Origin: Aliiglaciecola sp. M165
GTDB lineage: Bacteria > Pseudomonadota > Gammaproteobacteria > Enterobacterales > Alteromonadaceae
DNA: 64,000 bases
Direction: 5' to 3'
NCBI RefSeq assembly: GCF_007197995.1
Contig: NZ_VKKH01000007.1
Coordinates: forward strand, 310,001-374,000
This document shows, piece after piece, positions 9,348 to 19,700 of this stretch (positions are counted from its first letter, which is position 1; every line of letters starts with the position of its first letter). The notes beneath the pieces were generated by a model. It searched no databases. It saw only the letters and a list, made by a program, of their open reading frames with translations, and had not been told where the DNA came from. Made by a program: the position numbers and the translations under genes.

Positions 9348-10586
9348 TCAAGTTACCTCGTTTTGATATTGTTTACGATAACGTTTAGTTAATTTGGCAG
9401 ACCGTAACTGATCCAAAATTAACGAATAAACAGGTGAAGCGTCTACTTTCACGCCCTTACCTGCCCCTAAAAGCCTTAATTGACGTTTGACTAATGCCAT
9501 ATTCGCAAGCCCACTGAGCGTTTTATCTTTCCATGCGACTTGAGGAATAGTCCCCACTACACCGGGAACATGTTGCCAATGATTTGGCAGTTCAGGATTA
9601 AATGCCAACGCCGATGCCAGCCCTACTAACGCAACACCAGAGTCGATCACCTGCTGGGCGATAGGCAACCGCTTAATGCCACCCGTGGTCATTATTGGAA
9701 TGCTGCTTTGCTCGGCAATTTTTGCCGCAAACTCTAAAAAGTACGCTTCTCTTGCCAAAGTCCTTTGGTCTGCAGTTCGACCTTGCATGGCAGGTGCCTC
9801 ATAGCTTCCGCCAGATAACTCCACTACGTCGACACCAAAGGGTTCCAGCATCTTGACTACATTTAATGCATCGTCGACATCAAAACCACCCCGTTGAAAA
9901 TCAGCGGAATTTAACTTCACCGCGACAGCAAATTCACGGTCACAATTCGCTCTCACTGATTTAACCACTTCGAGCAACAAGCGAGCACGGTTCTCAAGGC
10001 TACCGCCCCACTGATCTTCTCGTTTGTTGGTCAAGGGTGATAGAAACTGTGCTAGCAAATAACCATGTGCTGCGTGAATTTCAACACCATTAAAACCAGC
10101 TTCTTGCGCTCTTTTCGCGGTAACAGTAAAACGTTCAATAACGTCTTTAATCTCCTCCTCGTTCATGGCTTTAGGCTGAGTGAATAAATTTGAGTGCTTA
10201 CCCATATTTAACGCAATATCAGACGGTGATAACACCTTGCCACCCATTTTTTTAAAAACCTGACGACCCGGATGATTAATTTGCATCCAGATATGTGTGC
10301 CATTTTGTTTGCCAATTTGTGCTAATTTTTTAAAAGGTTCCAGATTTGAATCTTTTTCCAAAGCAACACCACCTGGACCTGTCATCGCTAAATGATCGAT
10401 CATCACGTTACCCGTTATGATCAAGCCAACGCCGCCTTTCGCCCATGCGTCATACAAGTTAAATAGCGCCTGATCTGGAAGCTGTTGTGCGTTGGCCAGG
10501 TTTTCTTCCATCGCCGCTTTAACCAATCGATTTTTTAAAACCCCACCACTTGGCAACGTGAAACTGTCATAAACATTAGCTGTCAT
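9348..10586 (-). CDS. NADH:flavin oxidoreductase, Old Yellow Enzyme family
   Basis: A single-domain FMN TIM barrel of 412 residues predicted to reduce activated C=C bonds or electrophiles with NAD(P)H. Seen: KNRLVKAAM near 18-26, the active-site HAAHGYLLAQFLSPLTNKREDQWGG segment (His pair near 172/175) and the PIMTTGGIKR phosphate-binding strand near 299. It has no C-terminal iron-sulfur/dinucleotide domain, so it is not a 2,4-dienoyl-CoA reductase type. A MerR regulator is transcribed divergently and probably controls it. Confidence 0.9.
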   Translation of the reverse strand: MTANVYDSFTLPSGGVLKNRLVKAAMEENLANAQQLPDQALFNLYDAWAKGGVGLIITGNVMIDHLAMTGPGGVALEKDSNLEPFKKLAQIGKQNGTHIWMQINHPGRQVFKKMGGKVLSPSDIALNMGKHSNLFTQPKAMNEEEIKDVIERFTVTAKRAQEAGFNGVEIHAAHGYLLAQFLSPLTNKREDQWGGSLENRARLLLEVVKSVRANCDREFAVAVKLNSADFQRGGFDVDDALNVVKMLEPFGVDVVELSGGSYEAPAMQGRTADQRTLAREAYFLEFAAKIAEQSSIPIMTTGGIKRLPIAQQVIDSGVALVGLASALAFNPELPNHWQHVPGVVGTIPQVAWKDKTLSGLANMALVKRQLRLLGAGKGVKVDASPVYSLILDQLRSAKLTKRYRKQYQNEVT

Positions 10587-10622
10587 ATTAAGAGCCTTTA
10601 CAAATTAATTGGCAACATCATA

Positions 10623-10644
10623 ACCTTTAAGTTAACTTTAAGGT
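10623..10644. promoter_or_regulatory. MerR-type operator in the divergent promoter
   Basis: A near-perfect dyad ACCTTTAAG-TTAA-CTTTAAGGT is centred between the divergent flavin oxidoreductase and merR genes. Its form (ACCTT...AAGGT arms around an AT core) is that of MerR-family operators, which sit in over-long promoter spacers. Confidence 0.6.
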
Positions 10645-10667
10645 CAACACACGAGATGAGAATAATT

Positions 10668-11075
10668 ATGCGTATTGGAGAACTGGCGTCAAAAAGTGGC
10701 GTACCCACCAGCACTATTCGGTTCTACGAACAAAAAGGCTTGATGCCCAAAGTGCCTCGCAGAGCCAGTGGTTATCGAATCTATGACAATGATGCATTGG
10801 ATCGGTTACAACTGATTAAATTCAGCCAGAGCCTGGGCTTTTCACTGGATGAACTACCTAAATTAATTGACAGTGAAGGAGGTTGTGACCATGAGCAATT
10901 AATGAACCGACTTATACAAAAACGAGCTGAAACCGCAACGTTAATCGAACAGTTACAGACTCAACAACTTCATCTGAGTATCCTTATCGACAAATTAGAA
11001 GATACATGGAAACAAGAACAGTGTTTACCACAATCCGAATTAGCCAATATCCTCAATCAGACTAAATATCAGTAA
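10668..11075 (+). CDS. MerR family transcriptional regulator
   Basis: A 135-residue regulator with an N-terminal winged helix (RIGELASKSGVPTSTIRFYEQKGL, 2-25) and a long dimerisation coiled coil (about 77-115). Two cysteines remain as possible sensors: Cys73 in EGGCDHE and Cys119 in QEQCLPQ. The pattern is not the CueR Cys-x7-Cys site, so a metal ligand is uncertain. I start at ATG 10668 rather than 10656, because MRIGEL is the usual N-terminus. It probably activates the divergent flavin oxidoreductase in response to a metal or electrophile. Confidence 0.9.
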   Translation: MRIGELASKSGVPTSTIRFYEQKGLMPKVPRRASGYRIYDNDALDRLQLIKFSQSLGFSLDELPKLIDSEGGCDHEQLMNRLIQKRAETATLIEQLQTQQLHLSILIDKLEDTWKQEQCLPQSELANILNQTKYQ

Positions 11076-11187
11076 AACATACCTAGGTACTCAACTTACC
11101 TTGAAAATCTTTTTTTCAGCACAATATTATTCTTTAACGGCAATGTGTTATCATTGCCAGGTTGGTGCGTAATGCACCACCAAGCTT

Positions 11188-11547
11188 GGGGCTGATTTTG
11201 GATTCGACAGGATTCGGGATGCCCGAGGTGCATGCAGAGGTGCGGTTTGCCTCTTTAAAAAGCCGCAAAAAAATAGTCGCAAACGACGAAAACTACGCAC
11301 TAGCAGCTTAATAACCTGTATAGGCCCTTCCACTTCAGCCGTCGTCTATTCGTGAAGGTTTGGAAGGTCATACTAATAGACTAGCGAGGGAAACTTGTCT
11401 GAGGTTGAACCGCGAAATAGTATCAGGCCAGCTATTAGAAATCCTGTTTGTCGGAGTTCAACATAGTTAAATAAAAGACAAAATAAGCATGTAGTACCAA
11501 CGGTTGAAGCTTTCTGGACGCGGGTTCGAGCCCCGCCAGCTCCACCA
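11188..11547 (+). ncRNA. ssrA: Transfer-messenger RNA
   Basis: The 5' end GGGGCTGATTTTGGATTCGA and 3' end GGTTCGAGCCCCGCCAGC-TCCACCA are the canonical tRNA-like ends. The tag reading frame at 11279-11311 encodes ANDENYALAA followed by TAA. The CCA is genome-encoded and the length is 360 nt. With SmpB it rescues stalled ribosomes and tags nascent chains for proteolysis. Its 3' end is the attachment site for the foreign DNA that follows, and the gene is intact. Confidence 0.98.
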
Positions 11548-11552
11548 AATAA
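11532..11552 (+). repeat. attL: 21-bp core in the 3' end of ssrA
   Basis: A 21-bp sequence covering the acceptor end and CCA of tmRNA plus AATAA is repeated exactly at 27914-27934 and 28621-28641. This is the standard signature of site-specific integration at tmRNA by a tyrosine recombinase, with the gene's 3' end rebuilt by the incoming element. Confidence 0.9.
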
Positions 11553-11569
11553 ACGTTCGAGAAGAACCG

Positions 11570-11616
11570 AAAACCCTGACAAAGCCATTTAAAACGGTGA
11601 TTATCAGGGTTTTTTT
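11570..11616 (+). terminator. Island-encoded terminator now serving ssrA
   Basis: Inverted arms AAACCCTGA (11571-11579) and TCAGGGTTT (11604-11612) are followed by a T run. It replaces the native ssrA terminator, which is now displaced to 28650-28677. Confidence 0.7.
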
Positions 11617-11720
11617 ATGGACATCTATTCGAAACCGTTCGTTGACATCCTGTAATCCCTCCAAAAAGTCGGAGCAGTTTTAAGTAGAAATTCCCGTTAA
11701 ACTAAAACGAAGGAGTTTTT

Positions 11721-11987
11721 ATGCGTAAATCGAGATATACCGACAGTCAAATCTTAGCGATATTGAAACAGAATGAAACTGGCGTAGCTGTTTCTGATCT
11801 TTGCCGTGAACATGGCATGAGTTCAGCACAGTTTTATAAATGGCGTGCCAAGTTCGGGGGTATGGATGCATCGATGATGAAACGACTCAAAGAGCTTGAA
11901 GCTGAAAATAATCGTCTCAAAAAAATGTATGCTGAGGAATGTCTTAAATCTCAGATCAGGAAGGATGCACTTGAGGGAAAGTTGTAA
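11721..11987 (+). CDS. IS3-family transposase OrfA
   Basis: An 88-residue helix-turn-helix protein ([43 protein letters not shown]) followed by a leucine-zipper-like helix ([18 protein letters not shown]). It binds the IS ends. Near its end, a GGGAAAG run at 11975-11981 offers an A_AAG slippery site for -1 frameshifting into orfB. An AAGGAG ribosome site precedes the ATG. Confidence 0.93.
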   Translation: MRKSRYTDSQILAILKQNETGVAVSDLCREHGMSSAQFYKWRAKFGGMDASMMKRLKELEAENNRLKKMYAEECLKSQIRKDALEGKL

Positions 11988-12007
11988 AGCCATCTCAACG
12001 AAAGGAG

Positions 12008-12805
12008 ATGGCGAAAAGTGCTGTGAAGCATTACAACATCAGCATTCGTTTTGCTTGTGAGAGCTTGGTTATCAGTGCCAGTTGCTATCACTACCAAGCG
12101 AGATTGAGTGGTGAAAACGCTCAAGTAGCGGACTGGTTACTGCGACTGACCGAAACGCATCGACGTTGGGGGTTTGGCCTGTGCTTTTTGTATCTGCGAA
12201 ACGTCAAGGGCTTCCGCTGGAACCATAAACGTGTGTATCGAATTTACCGCGAACTTGAGTTGAATCTGAGGATCAAACCCAAGCGAAGGATAAAACGTGA
12301 TAAGCCTGACGCACTGAGTGTGCCACAGACGATCAATCAAGTATGGTCGATGGATTTTATGTCAGACAGCTTGGCTGATGGGCGTTCATTGCGAACGTTC
12401 AATGTCATTGACGATTACAATCGTGAAGCGCTAGCGATTGATGTTGATTTATCGATGCCTAGTCTGAGGGTTATTCGCTCTCTGGAGCAGGTTATCGAGT
12501 GGCGCGGTAAACCTGCTGCAATTCGCTGCGACAATGGACCAGAATATATTTCAAGCCAATTGATAACATGGGCTAACCAACATCAGATAACGATACTTTA
12601 TATTCAACCTGGTAAGCCGACACAAAATGCGTATGTTGAACGGTTTAATCGAACTGCACGGCATGAATGGTTAGACTTACACATGTTTGAAAGTGTTGAG
12701 CAAGCGCAAGAGCTAGCAACAAACTGGCTCTGGCTTTACAACAATGAACGACCTAATATGGCAATTGGTGGCGTACCACCCAAACAACTATTGAGAGCGG
12801 CTTAA
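12008..12805 (+). CDS. IS3-family transposase OrfB (DDE integrase domain)
   Basis: The catalytic half of the transposase, 265 residues from its own ATG. Its frame is open from 11975, so the functional product is the OrfAB fusion made by -1 frameshift. An HTH_21-like segment ([18 protein letters not shown]) precedes an rve domain with the DDE residues in [15 protein letters not shown] and NAYVERFNR. It is full length and appears functional. Confidence 0.93.
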   Translation: MAKSAVKHYNISIRFACESLVISASCYHYQARLSGENAQVADWLLRLTETHRRWGFGLCFLYLRNVKGFRWNHKRVYRIYRELELNLRIKPKRRIKRDKPDALSVPQTINQVWSMDFMSDSLADGRSLRTFNVIDDYNREALAIDVDLSMPSLRVIRSLEQVIEWRGKPAAIRCDNGPEYISSQLITWANQHQITILYIQPGKPTQNAYVERFNRTARHEWLDLHMFESVEQAQELATNWLWLYNNERPNMAIGGVPPKQLLRAA

Positions 12806-12848
12806 AGAATTACTACGAATAACTGCTGCTTAAAATGGGGGGATTACA

Positions 12849-13027
12849 CAGGCAATATTCGTGTTAATAAGATTGAAAAAATAGGCTCATATAACGCGTT
12901 AGCAGCAATGATATTATTGCTCCGGGATGAGAAATATAGCCTTGATAGTTTCGAAGACTCACATGTTCAAAGATCAGCTTTTAGACTGCTACTGAGCTTT
13001 CGTAAGCGTCCGGTGATCACCACTTAG
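12849..13027 (+). pseudogene. C-terminal gene fragment cut by the IS3 element
   Basis: An open frame runs from the IS right end to TAG at 13025-13027 (about 58 residues, starting GNIRVNKIEKIGSYN and ending LLLSFRKRPVITT). It looks like the C-terminus of a protein whose 5' part is missing. No matching N-terminal part is seen on the other side of the IS, consistent with a deletion at insertion. I do not recognise the family. Confidence 0.3.
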
Positions 13028-13094
13028 TTTTTAGCAAACACCTTTGAATTATTAGCCATTCATTAACTCAACTGAAGTATTATTTTTTTTGACT

Positions 13095-13303
13095 TGGTCC
13101 AATCCGATGTCAATTCTTGGTCCAAGTCAATAATTATCGTGTCACAGACGATTAGCACACAGTGGTCCATAATCAGGGATTATCCACCTGGAAAACCCCA
13201 CCCTTCTGGACCGACACAGAACCTACTTTGGACCACAAGGTGATAAACGTGTGGACCAGAAAGGATATCGGTTTGGACCAAGACAATGTTTAAACATGGT
13301 CGT
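13095..13303. repeat. Lattice of TGGWCCA sites at about 22.4-bp spacing
   Basis: Copies of TGGTCCA/TGGACCA start at 13095, 13118, 13163, 13229, 13252 and 13274, with near copies TGGACCG at 13207 and TGGTCGT at 13297. Distances from the first are 23, 68, 112, 134, 157, 179 and 202 bp, which are close to whole multiples of 22.4 bp. The best copies extend to the palindrome CTTGGWCCAAG. A DnaA-box-like TTATCCACC is at 13180-13188, and AT-rich tracts flank both sides. The spacing is not a multiple of three, so it is not coding periodicity. It resembles an iteron array or ordered protein-binding sites. Confidence 0.6.
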
Positions 13304-13326
13304 GCTAAAAACGTTTTTATATATTC

Positions 13327-13701
13327 TCACCCAAAATAGTTTGATACTAAGTTTCTGTGTTCAAAAATCAGTTGTGGTATTGATTTGATTACTTCTATGT
13401 AATTTTGCCTTTCGATTCCAAGTTCAGTTCCAATATCATCAGGGTCTATTATTTCTGGTTCTCCTAAAAACAACGATGCCAAGTAATCATTTACGGACTC
13501 TTCAACAAGGTTATAAATTATTAACTTCCTTTCCCTTTCTAATTCAGATATATCAAGAGATTCAAATACTTTAGATATCAAGTGCCAAGCTTTCAGTTCA
13601 TTCTCCTGAATTCCAAACTTAGCTACATGCTCTTCGAAGCTCTCGTCAAAGTAAAAATGCAGCTGTGAGTCGATAAACTTTATTACTTTTTGTGTATTCA
13701 A
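13327..13701 (-). CDS. Probable immunity protein for the RHS toxin
   Basis: A 124-residue acidic, soluble, mostly helical protein (starts MNTQKVIKFIDSQLHFYFDE). It begins with TTG inside the stop of the RHS gene (TTGA overlap, 4 nt), so the two are translationally coupled. A small acidic gene immediately after a polymorphic toxin is the standard position of the cognate immunity protein. I do not recognise a named immunity family, and the role is inferred from position. Confidence 0.6.
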   Translation of the reverse strand: MNTQKVIKFIDSQLHFYFDESFEEHVAKFGIQENELKAWHLISKVFESLDISELERERKLIIYNLVEESVNDYLASLFLGEPEIIDPDDIGTELGIERQNYIEVIKSIPQLIFEHRNLVSNYFG

Positions 13702-16700
13702 TTTAATCCACCTAAATAGTTCGTCTTATTCTTGCGAACAAAGTAAGCCAAGGAGTTTGGCTTCTTTAATTTACAGAACTTATCGACGACTAAAGAAGCT
13801 CTTTCAATATGATTGTATAACCTTTTTCTACCTATTTTGGTCCGTGAGATTTCACTCCAGTTGTCTTTGCTAGTCCAGTTTCCCATTCCTTTTAAAGCAG
13901 GATCATTCTTCAACATTACATGTAATACCCAATGAAACATATGGTGAGTAGTTGATGGAATATAAATCAGTGCTTGCTTGGGATCTCCTCCCAAGTTTTT
14001 TGGAATGGAGTGGTGCCCATGAACACTTTCAGATGCAAACCTGCGCTTCAAATAGGCTACACCTAGTTTACAACCTATCCCTTTTGTAAGAGTCTTTTGT
14101 CCTTTAGAGCCTCTAATCAAGAAACTAGCTGATGATCCTATTGAACGAGTTGTGCCTCTTGCAACAACATTAAGTCCTGTCATAAGACTTTTGACCGTGA
14201 AGTATCCAGATGGGTCTATTCCGTTAATCGGATCTGCATCGCCATAAATATATTTATTTAGTGTAATAGGCGTACATGCCTTGCCCATCCATTCATCCAT
14301 CTGCGTAAACCGACCCACATTCTGGTCGTAATAACGCGCTCTTAGGTAATAGTTATCTAATTCGGTATCAAACTGCTCACCGGTATACCGATAATCATTA
14401 TCCGCTGAGCCATCAGTTGCCAACAATACCCCAAACGCTTCGTAGAAGTACGAGTCGGTTATCGCAGCCGAACTGTCAGACAAATTGCGTGTTGTGCCCA
14501 AGCTATCGTAATGATAGAAATGCGTGTCGGCAGCAGTATTTTGCGATATCAAGTCGCTTCCAAAGACATATTCTTTGCCAATCGCATCGCTACTGTCTTG
14601 CTCGGCAATCACTTGCGCATAGTCGCGATTTGAATCTACCAAGAAGAAAGTGTCAGTAGTATCAACACTTTTGGCTACACGGATACCATCGGGGTTGTAT
14701 TGATAAGTGGCGGATTGGCTACCATCATTAAAAGAAATCATCCTCTGATTGGCGTCATAGCCATAAGTTTTGGTTGTTATGCCATCAGTTTCAGTGAGCA
14801 TATTGCCTTGCTCATCATAGGTGTACGAAAACGCGCCCTGGCTAACCAGCCTATCGTTATTGTCATAGGTAAACCCAGTCGCAATGCCATTCACTGTGCT
14901 CTGAGTACGATTGCCTACCATGTCGTATATGTATGCACTTGTGTGGTCGCCATTCACTGGGTCAACAATGGCTTCATTCGTTAAGCGATAGACATCATCA
15001 TAGGTAAATGTGCTAATGCGTCCAGAATGCTCTGTTAATGATGCTCTTCTGCCCGTCACATCCAGACCATAAACGTAGCTTGTTAAAACATTTTCAGCCG
15101 CATCCAAGGTGGTAATCGAAGTGACGCGGTTCAGCTCATCAAACACTGAAACGCTAACCAATCCATTGGGATAACGAATGTGAGTCTGATTGCCGACTAC
15201 ATCATATTCAAAGGTCGTCGTTTGGGCTTGATTGTCGGTCACAGAAAGCAATCGATTGAGGCTATCATAAGCATACAACTCGGTGCGCGTATCGCCGTTT
15301 TTGTACTCAACAGTAAAGGTAGTCTTATTGCCTACCTCGTCATAGCCGTAATTAAGCACCGTACCATCAGGTTGCGTTTCTTTTATCAAACGATGGCGCG
15401 TATCGTATTCATAGTCGTAACGACCCACATAGTTTTGCGAAACTATGCGATTGCCATATGCATCATATTGATAAGATTCGTTTATACCCGAGCCTGTCAC
15501 ACTGGTTAAACGGCCTGTCTGAGGATTATAGGTATAGGTCAATGTTTGACCGTTAAAGTTGGTATGACTAGTAACGTTACCTGCCAAATCATAGATAAAG
15601 CTTTCACGTTGACCTAGCGGAAGCTCGCGGGCGATGACTCGACCTCGTTGGTCATACTCCCACTTGGTTGTGCGGCCCTCTGCATCGATTTGAGCAACTT
15701 TGTTGCCTGCTTCATCATACTGGTACTGAGTAATCTGACCCAACGCATCGGTGACTTTTATCAAGCGTCCTAAAGGGTCGTATTCATAGGTAGTCGTTTT
15801 GTTGGCCTGGTCAGTTTTTCCTATGTTTCGCCCCAGCGCATCAAAGGCATCACTCATTTGTGTGGTATCGGCCAAGGTCATAGATGTACGCCTGTCCAGC
15901 TCGTCATAGGTGTAAGTCGTCAGACGGCCCAACGCATCCGTTTCACTCGTCAAATTACCTTGAGGGTCAAACACATAAGTGAATTCATTGCCCTGAGCGT
16001 CTGTCATGCTAGTGCGGCGACCCGCTTTGTCATAACCGTACTCTGTTGCATTGCCGCGCTCGTCCACTTCTCTGGTAACCCTACCTGCTGCGTCATATTC
16101 CACTTCAATAAACGAACCATCAGGGTGCGTGGTTTTGACCATCCGGTTTAACGCGTCATATTCATAAGTGGTGACGTTGCCATTGCGGTCTGTATCAGTA
16201 AGCTTATTGCCTTCGGGGTCATAAGTAGATGTTTCTTCGCTGCCATCGCCATGACGTGTTTTCGTCAAACGGTTGTAAACATCGTATTCAAAATTGCGAG
16301 ATACCAGACCATCATATTCGAAGGTTTGATTGCCAAGGGTGTCGTAGCCCATGCTTTCAATCAAACCCAAATTATCATCTGAGCGGATTAAACGTCCGTT
16401 TCTATCATAATCATAATCGACAACGTCAGTTACTAATTGCCCTGTGCCGTCTCTGCGCTGCATGGTTTCGGTTTCAACGCGATTATCGTCGTCATAGGTA
16501 AATGTGGTGACCACTCCAAGCGGGTCTGTTTGCGTGAGTTTATTGCCATCTGTATCAAAGGTATAAGTGGTTTGATTACCCAACATGTCTTGAGTCAACT
16601 CCACTAACCCCCTGGCGTTAATATTGTTGCCAGCCAAGTTACTTTGGGGATCGAGTACCGATAACAAATTACCAACCCCATCATAGGAATTAATGTATTG

Positions 16701-19700
16701 ATTACCGTTTGCATCAGTAATGGTGACTTCCTGCCCTCGCACATTGTAGGTGTAACTCACGGTACTCCCTTCAGGGTCTGTAACACTCAAGACGTCATTA
16801 TTTGCACTGAATGTCCGCGTTGTCACATTGCCAAGCGGGTCGGTTTCAGTTAGTTGATTGTCATTTGCATCATAGGTATAGGTGGACACTTGATTTAGTG
16901 CATCAACCATACTGGTGACATTTCCACGCTCATCATAATAGTAGAACGTAATATTTCCGTTGCGATCTGTTACAACCGACTCTCTGCCCGCTAAATCATG
17001 GGTAAAGCTGGTTCGGTTGCCTTCGTTATCCTCTTGCGCAATAAGACGGCCATCGTCGTCATATACATTGCGAACTTTACGATTACCTTGGGAATCGTTG
17101 ATGGTTAACAAACCGTGAACATAATTGTAGGTGTAATCTTCAAATAGTCCCTCTCGCGCAGAGGCCCTAATTAAATCGAAACTAGAATTATATGCGTAGC
17201 TGTAGCTTTGTCTGTCAGGCCGTCTAATCGAACTAATCACTCCATTTGAACGGCGTGAAAAGGCAATTTCCTTCCCGCTAGAATGTGTAATGCCGGTTTC
17301 TGAGAAGGTAAGCGTATTGCCATTAGGGTCTGTTATGAGTGTAACGTCGTCATTGGCTGTAAAATTATATACATACCCTTCGCGCGTTGTAAGCACGAGG
17401 TCATTTTCGTCAAACACTTCGTTGGTGCCAAGAACTTCTAATTGGCCGTTAACAAGCCGAACCTGGCGCGATTCTTCAAGTGCTAATGTTGATTGTGTAT
17501 CACCCACAGGCTCAAACACTAATTCGACATCCAAGAGTGGGACATTTTGGTTGCACTCTGGTGAGGCTTTAACCTTAAACTGTTCAACATCATCATTAGG
17601 TAACGTCACGTTTACCAAAATATCACCTTGCGGTTCCACACAATATTCTCTTAGTGTCCCCAAAGGACCAGTGACATATTCGTTTAGTTGCCACCCTAAC
17701 CCTAGCGCGCGACTTTTTTCAGTTTTCACTAAGTTGTAATCGAGATTCCAACCATACCCAAAGTCACCTAGCTCTGATTTTCTGCGAGAGTCATAGGTGC
17801 GATTAATGGAGATGGGCAAACCAGCTAACGGGATTGTGAATTCATTGACCGTATAGGTGAAGTTTCCAACTTTTAGATCGCCATCCAGCTGCACATCAAT
17901 TGTGTCGGAGCTTATCAACCCACTGGCATCGGTGACATTTAATTGCAATTTATATAGCCCGTTAGTCAGCATGCTGGGGTCAAATTCATAAGCTACGGCG
18001 TTGTTCAATGGTGTTTGTCCTGATACAAGCAATGTAGGACTTTCTATATCGCTGACCGACAACAGGTACAAGCCCCACTCAACCAGATCATCATCCTGAG
18101 CCGTTAAACGAACCTGTGTTAATGCACTCACAATATCGCTAGAAACAGGAGAGTCGATACGTGCTACAGGGGGAACAGTGTCCGAACCGTCTTTCACTGA
18201 CAAGTACGATTCAACCAAAGCAACTTGACCAATGTCATCCGTGGCAGTCAATGATACAGGGTAAATACCGACATCATTGGGTGCGTTTAACGTGGCTTCT
18301 CCATTGTCATCCACCACAAGTGGAATGCCATCAATAGTCAATGCGTAATCAATAAATCCCGATGCTCCGAATAACGAAGATTTAATCGTAATCTCCTCTC
18401 CTGGTGCAGCAAATTGTGGGGTGATTTCTAGTTGGGCACTAACTGGTTGATCTTGAGCTGATATTTTTACCGTGTAGATAAAACGACTGTTCACATCGGT
18501 CGCAGCATCTGTCACGAAGACATGAATATCATACTCCCCTACTTGGTCTGCTGTGGGTGTAAAGGTAACAACGCCTGTTTGTGGGTCAATAGCCAAATCT
18601 TTGAGGCTAGTTGGTGAATTCGTCCCAGCAATAAACACCGAAACAGCATAGCTTAATTCATCCCCATCAATATCCTGAACCTCAATTTGATAGCTGTAAG
18701 GCGTCCCAACTTTAGCAAAGGGTGCGGGGTTAGCGATTAGCTCCGGTCGATTGTTTTTGCGCACTTCAATGGTAAAGGTTTCAAAGGTTTCCCCGCCTGT
18801 CCTATCGTAAAAACGAACAGTCACTGGATAAACGCCAATATCATCTTCAGAAGCTAAAAAGGTTAGTATCGTATTACACGTCTGTGGAATATTTGTGTTG
18901 TTTTTAGGTCCATACAACGGATTATCGAGCATTTCGCAATACACCACATCACCATCAGGGTCGGACGGGGTTATGAAATTTTGATAAAATCGACCTGTAA
19001 AAACTAAGTAATTATCAAAACGCGTCTCAAAAGTTGGATTTTGATTTCCTATCACAACCGAAATTTCAAATGTTTGCGTGCTACTTAATCCACTCTGATC
19101 AGAAATAGACAGTTCAACATTGTGGACACCAACGTCTAATTCCGTTGGTTGCCATGTCAATTCTTGGCCGTTTACGACCATGCCACTTGGCCCGTCTAAC
19201 AGTTCAAGAAGCAGCACATCACCTTCATTGGAATCGATGGCAAGGACATCATACAGGTAGGAATCGCCCACTTTAGCAGTTGTGACGGGGTTCGACACAA
19301 TGACCGGTTCAAAAGAGGTGCCTGCGTTATCAGTTTGCCATTGCACTACTGCCTGGATTTCTAGTGCTTGCGACTTGAACGTCAATGTCTCTGCAATCGC
19401 CTCCAGTCCAACATGGCAGTGTGTTATTACACCTAGTTCATTGGCAAAGTAATGATAGATTTCTTGCGCTGCGTTTTGTGTAAATACATCCACCCGACCA
19501 TTTACAATTGGCAGATTGCCGTTACTTAATCGGATATCAAAACAGGCCTCTTGTCCCTTAATGCCTTCTGCAGGGTTTTCTACTAGCGTTAGATTGGCTT
19601 GCTCGGTATATCTTGGAAGCCTGATACCGCCTTGATATCCATAAGAGTCAAATGCACCAAACCCATATATTGATGCCCCAAAAGGTTCGTTAGATTCGAT

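Larger units (their letters stand above)
11651..12848 (+). mobile_element. IS3-family insertion sequence, complete
   Basis: A 1198-bp element with terminal inverted repeats TGTAATCCCTCCA (left) and the complement of TGGGGGGATTACA (right), ending TG...CA as IS3 elements do. It carries orfA and orfB in a -1 frame relation. The flanks (..ATCC / CAGG..) do not show a target duplication, so a rearrangement after insertion is likely. A deleted copy is at 22177-22393. Confidence 0.9.

Noticed and set aside
11651-12848. Target-site duplication for the IS3 element
   Set aside because: Flanking bases (ATCC / CAGG) do not match, so no duplication can be claimed.
13095-13303. Reading the TGGWCCA lattice as a degenerate coding repeat
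   Set aside because: The period of 22-23 bp is not a multiple of three and stops interrupt the frames.
13095-13303. Tn7-like transposon end (22-bp TnsB sites)
   Set aside because: No tns genes, no terminal TGT inverted repeat and no matching second end in the window; kept only as a possible analogy.
14300-17200. Dense repeated DNA suggestive of a repeat array or CRISPR
   Set aside because: It is the coding sequence of YD repeats in the RHS protein, in frame and divergent at the DNA level, with no regular spacers.
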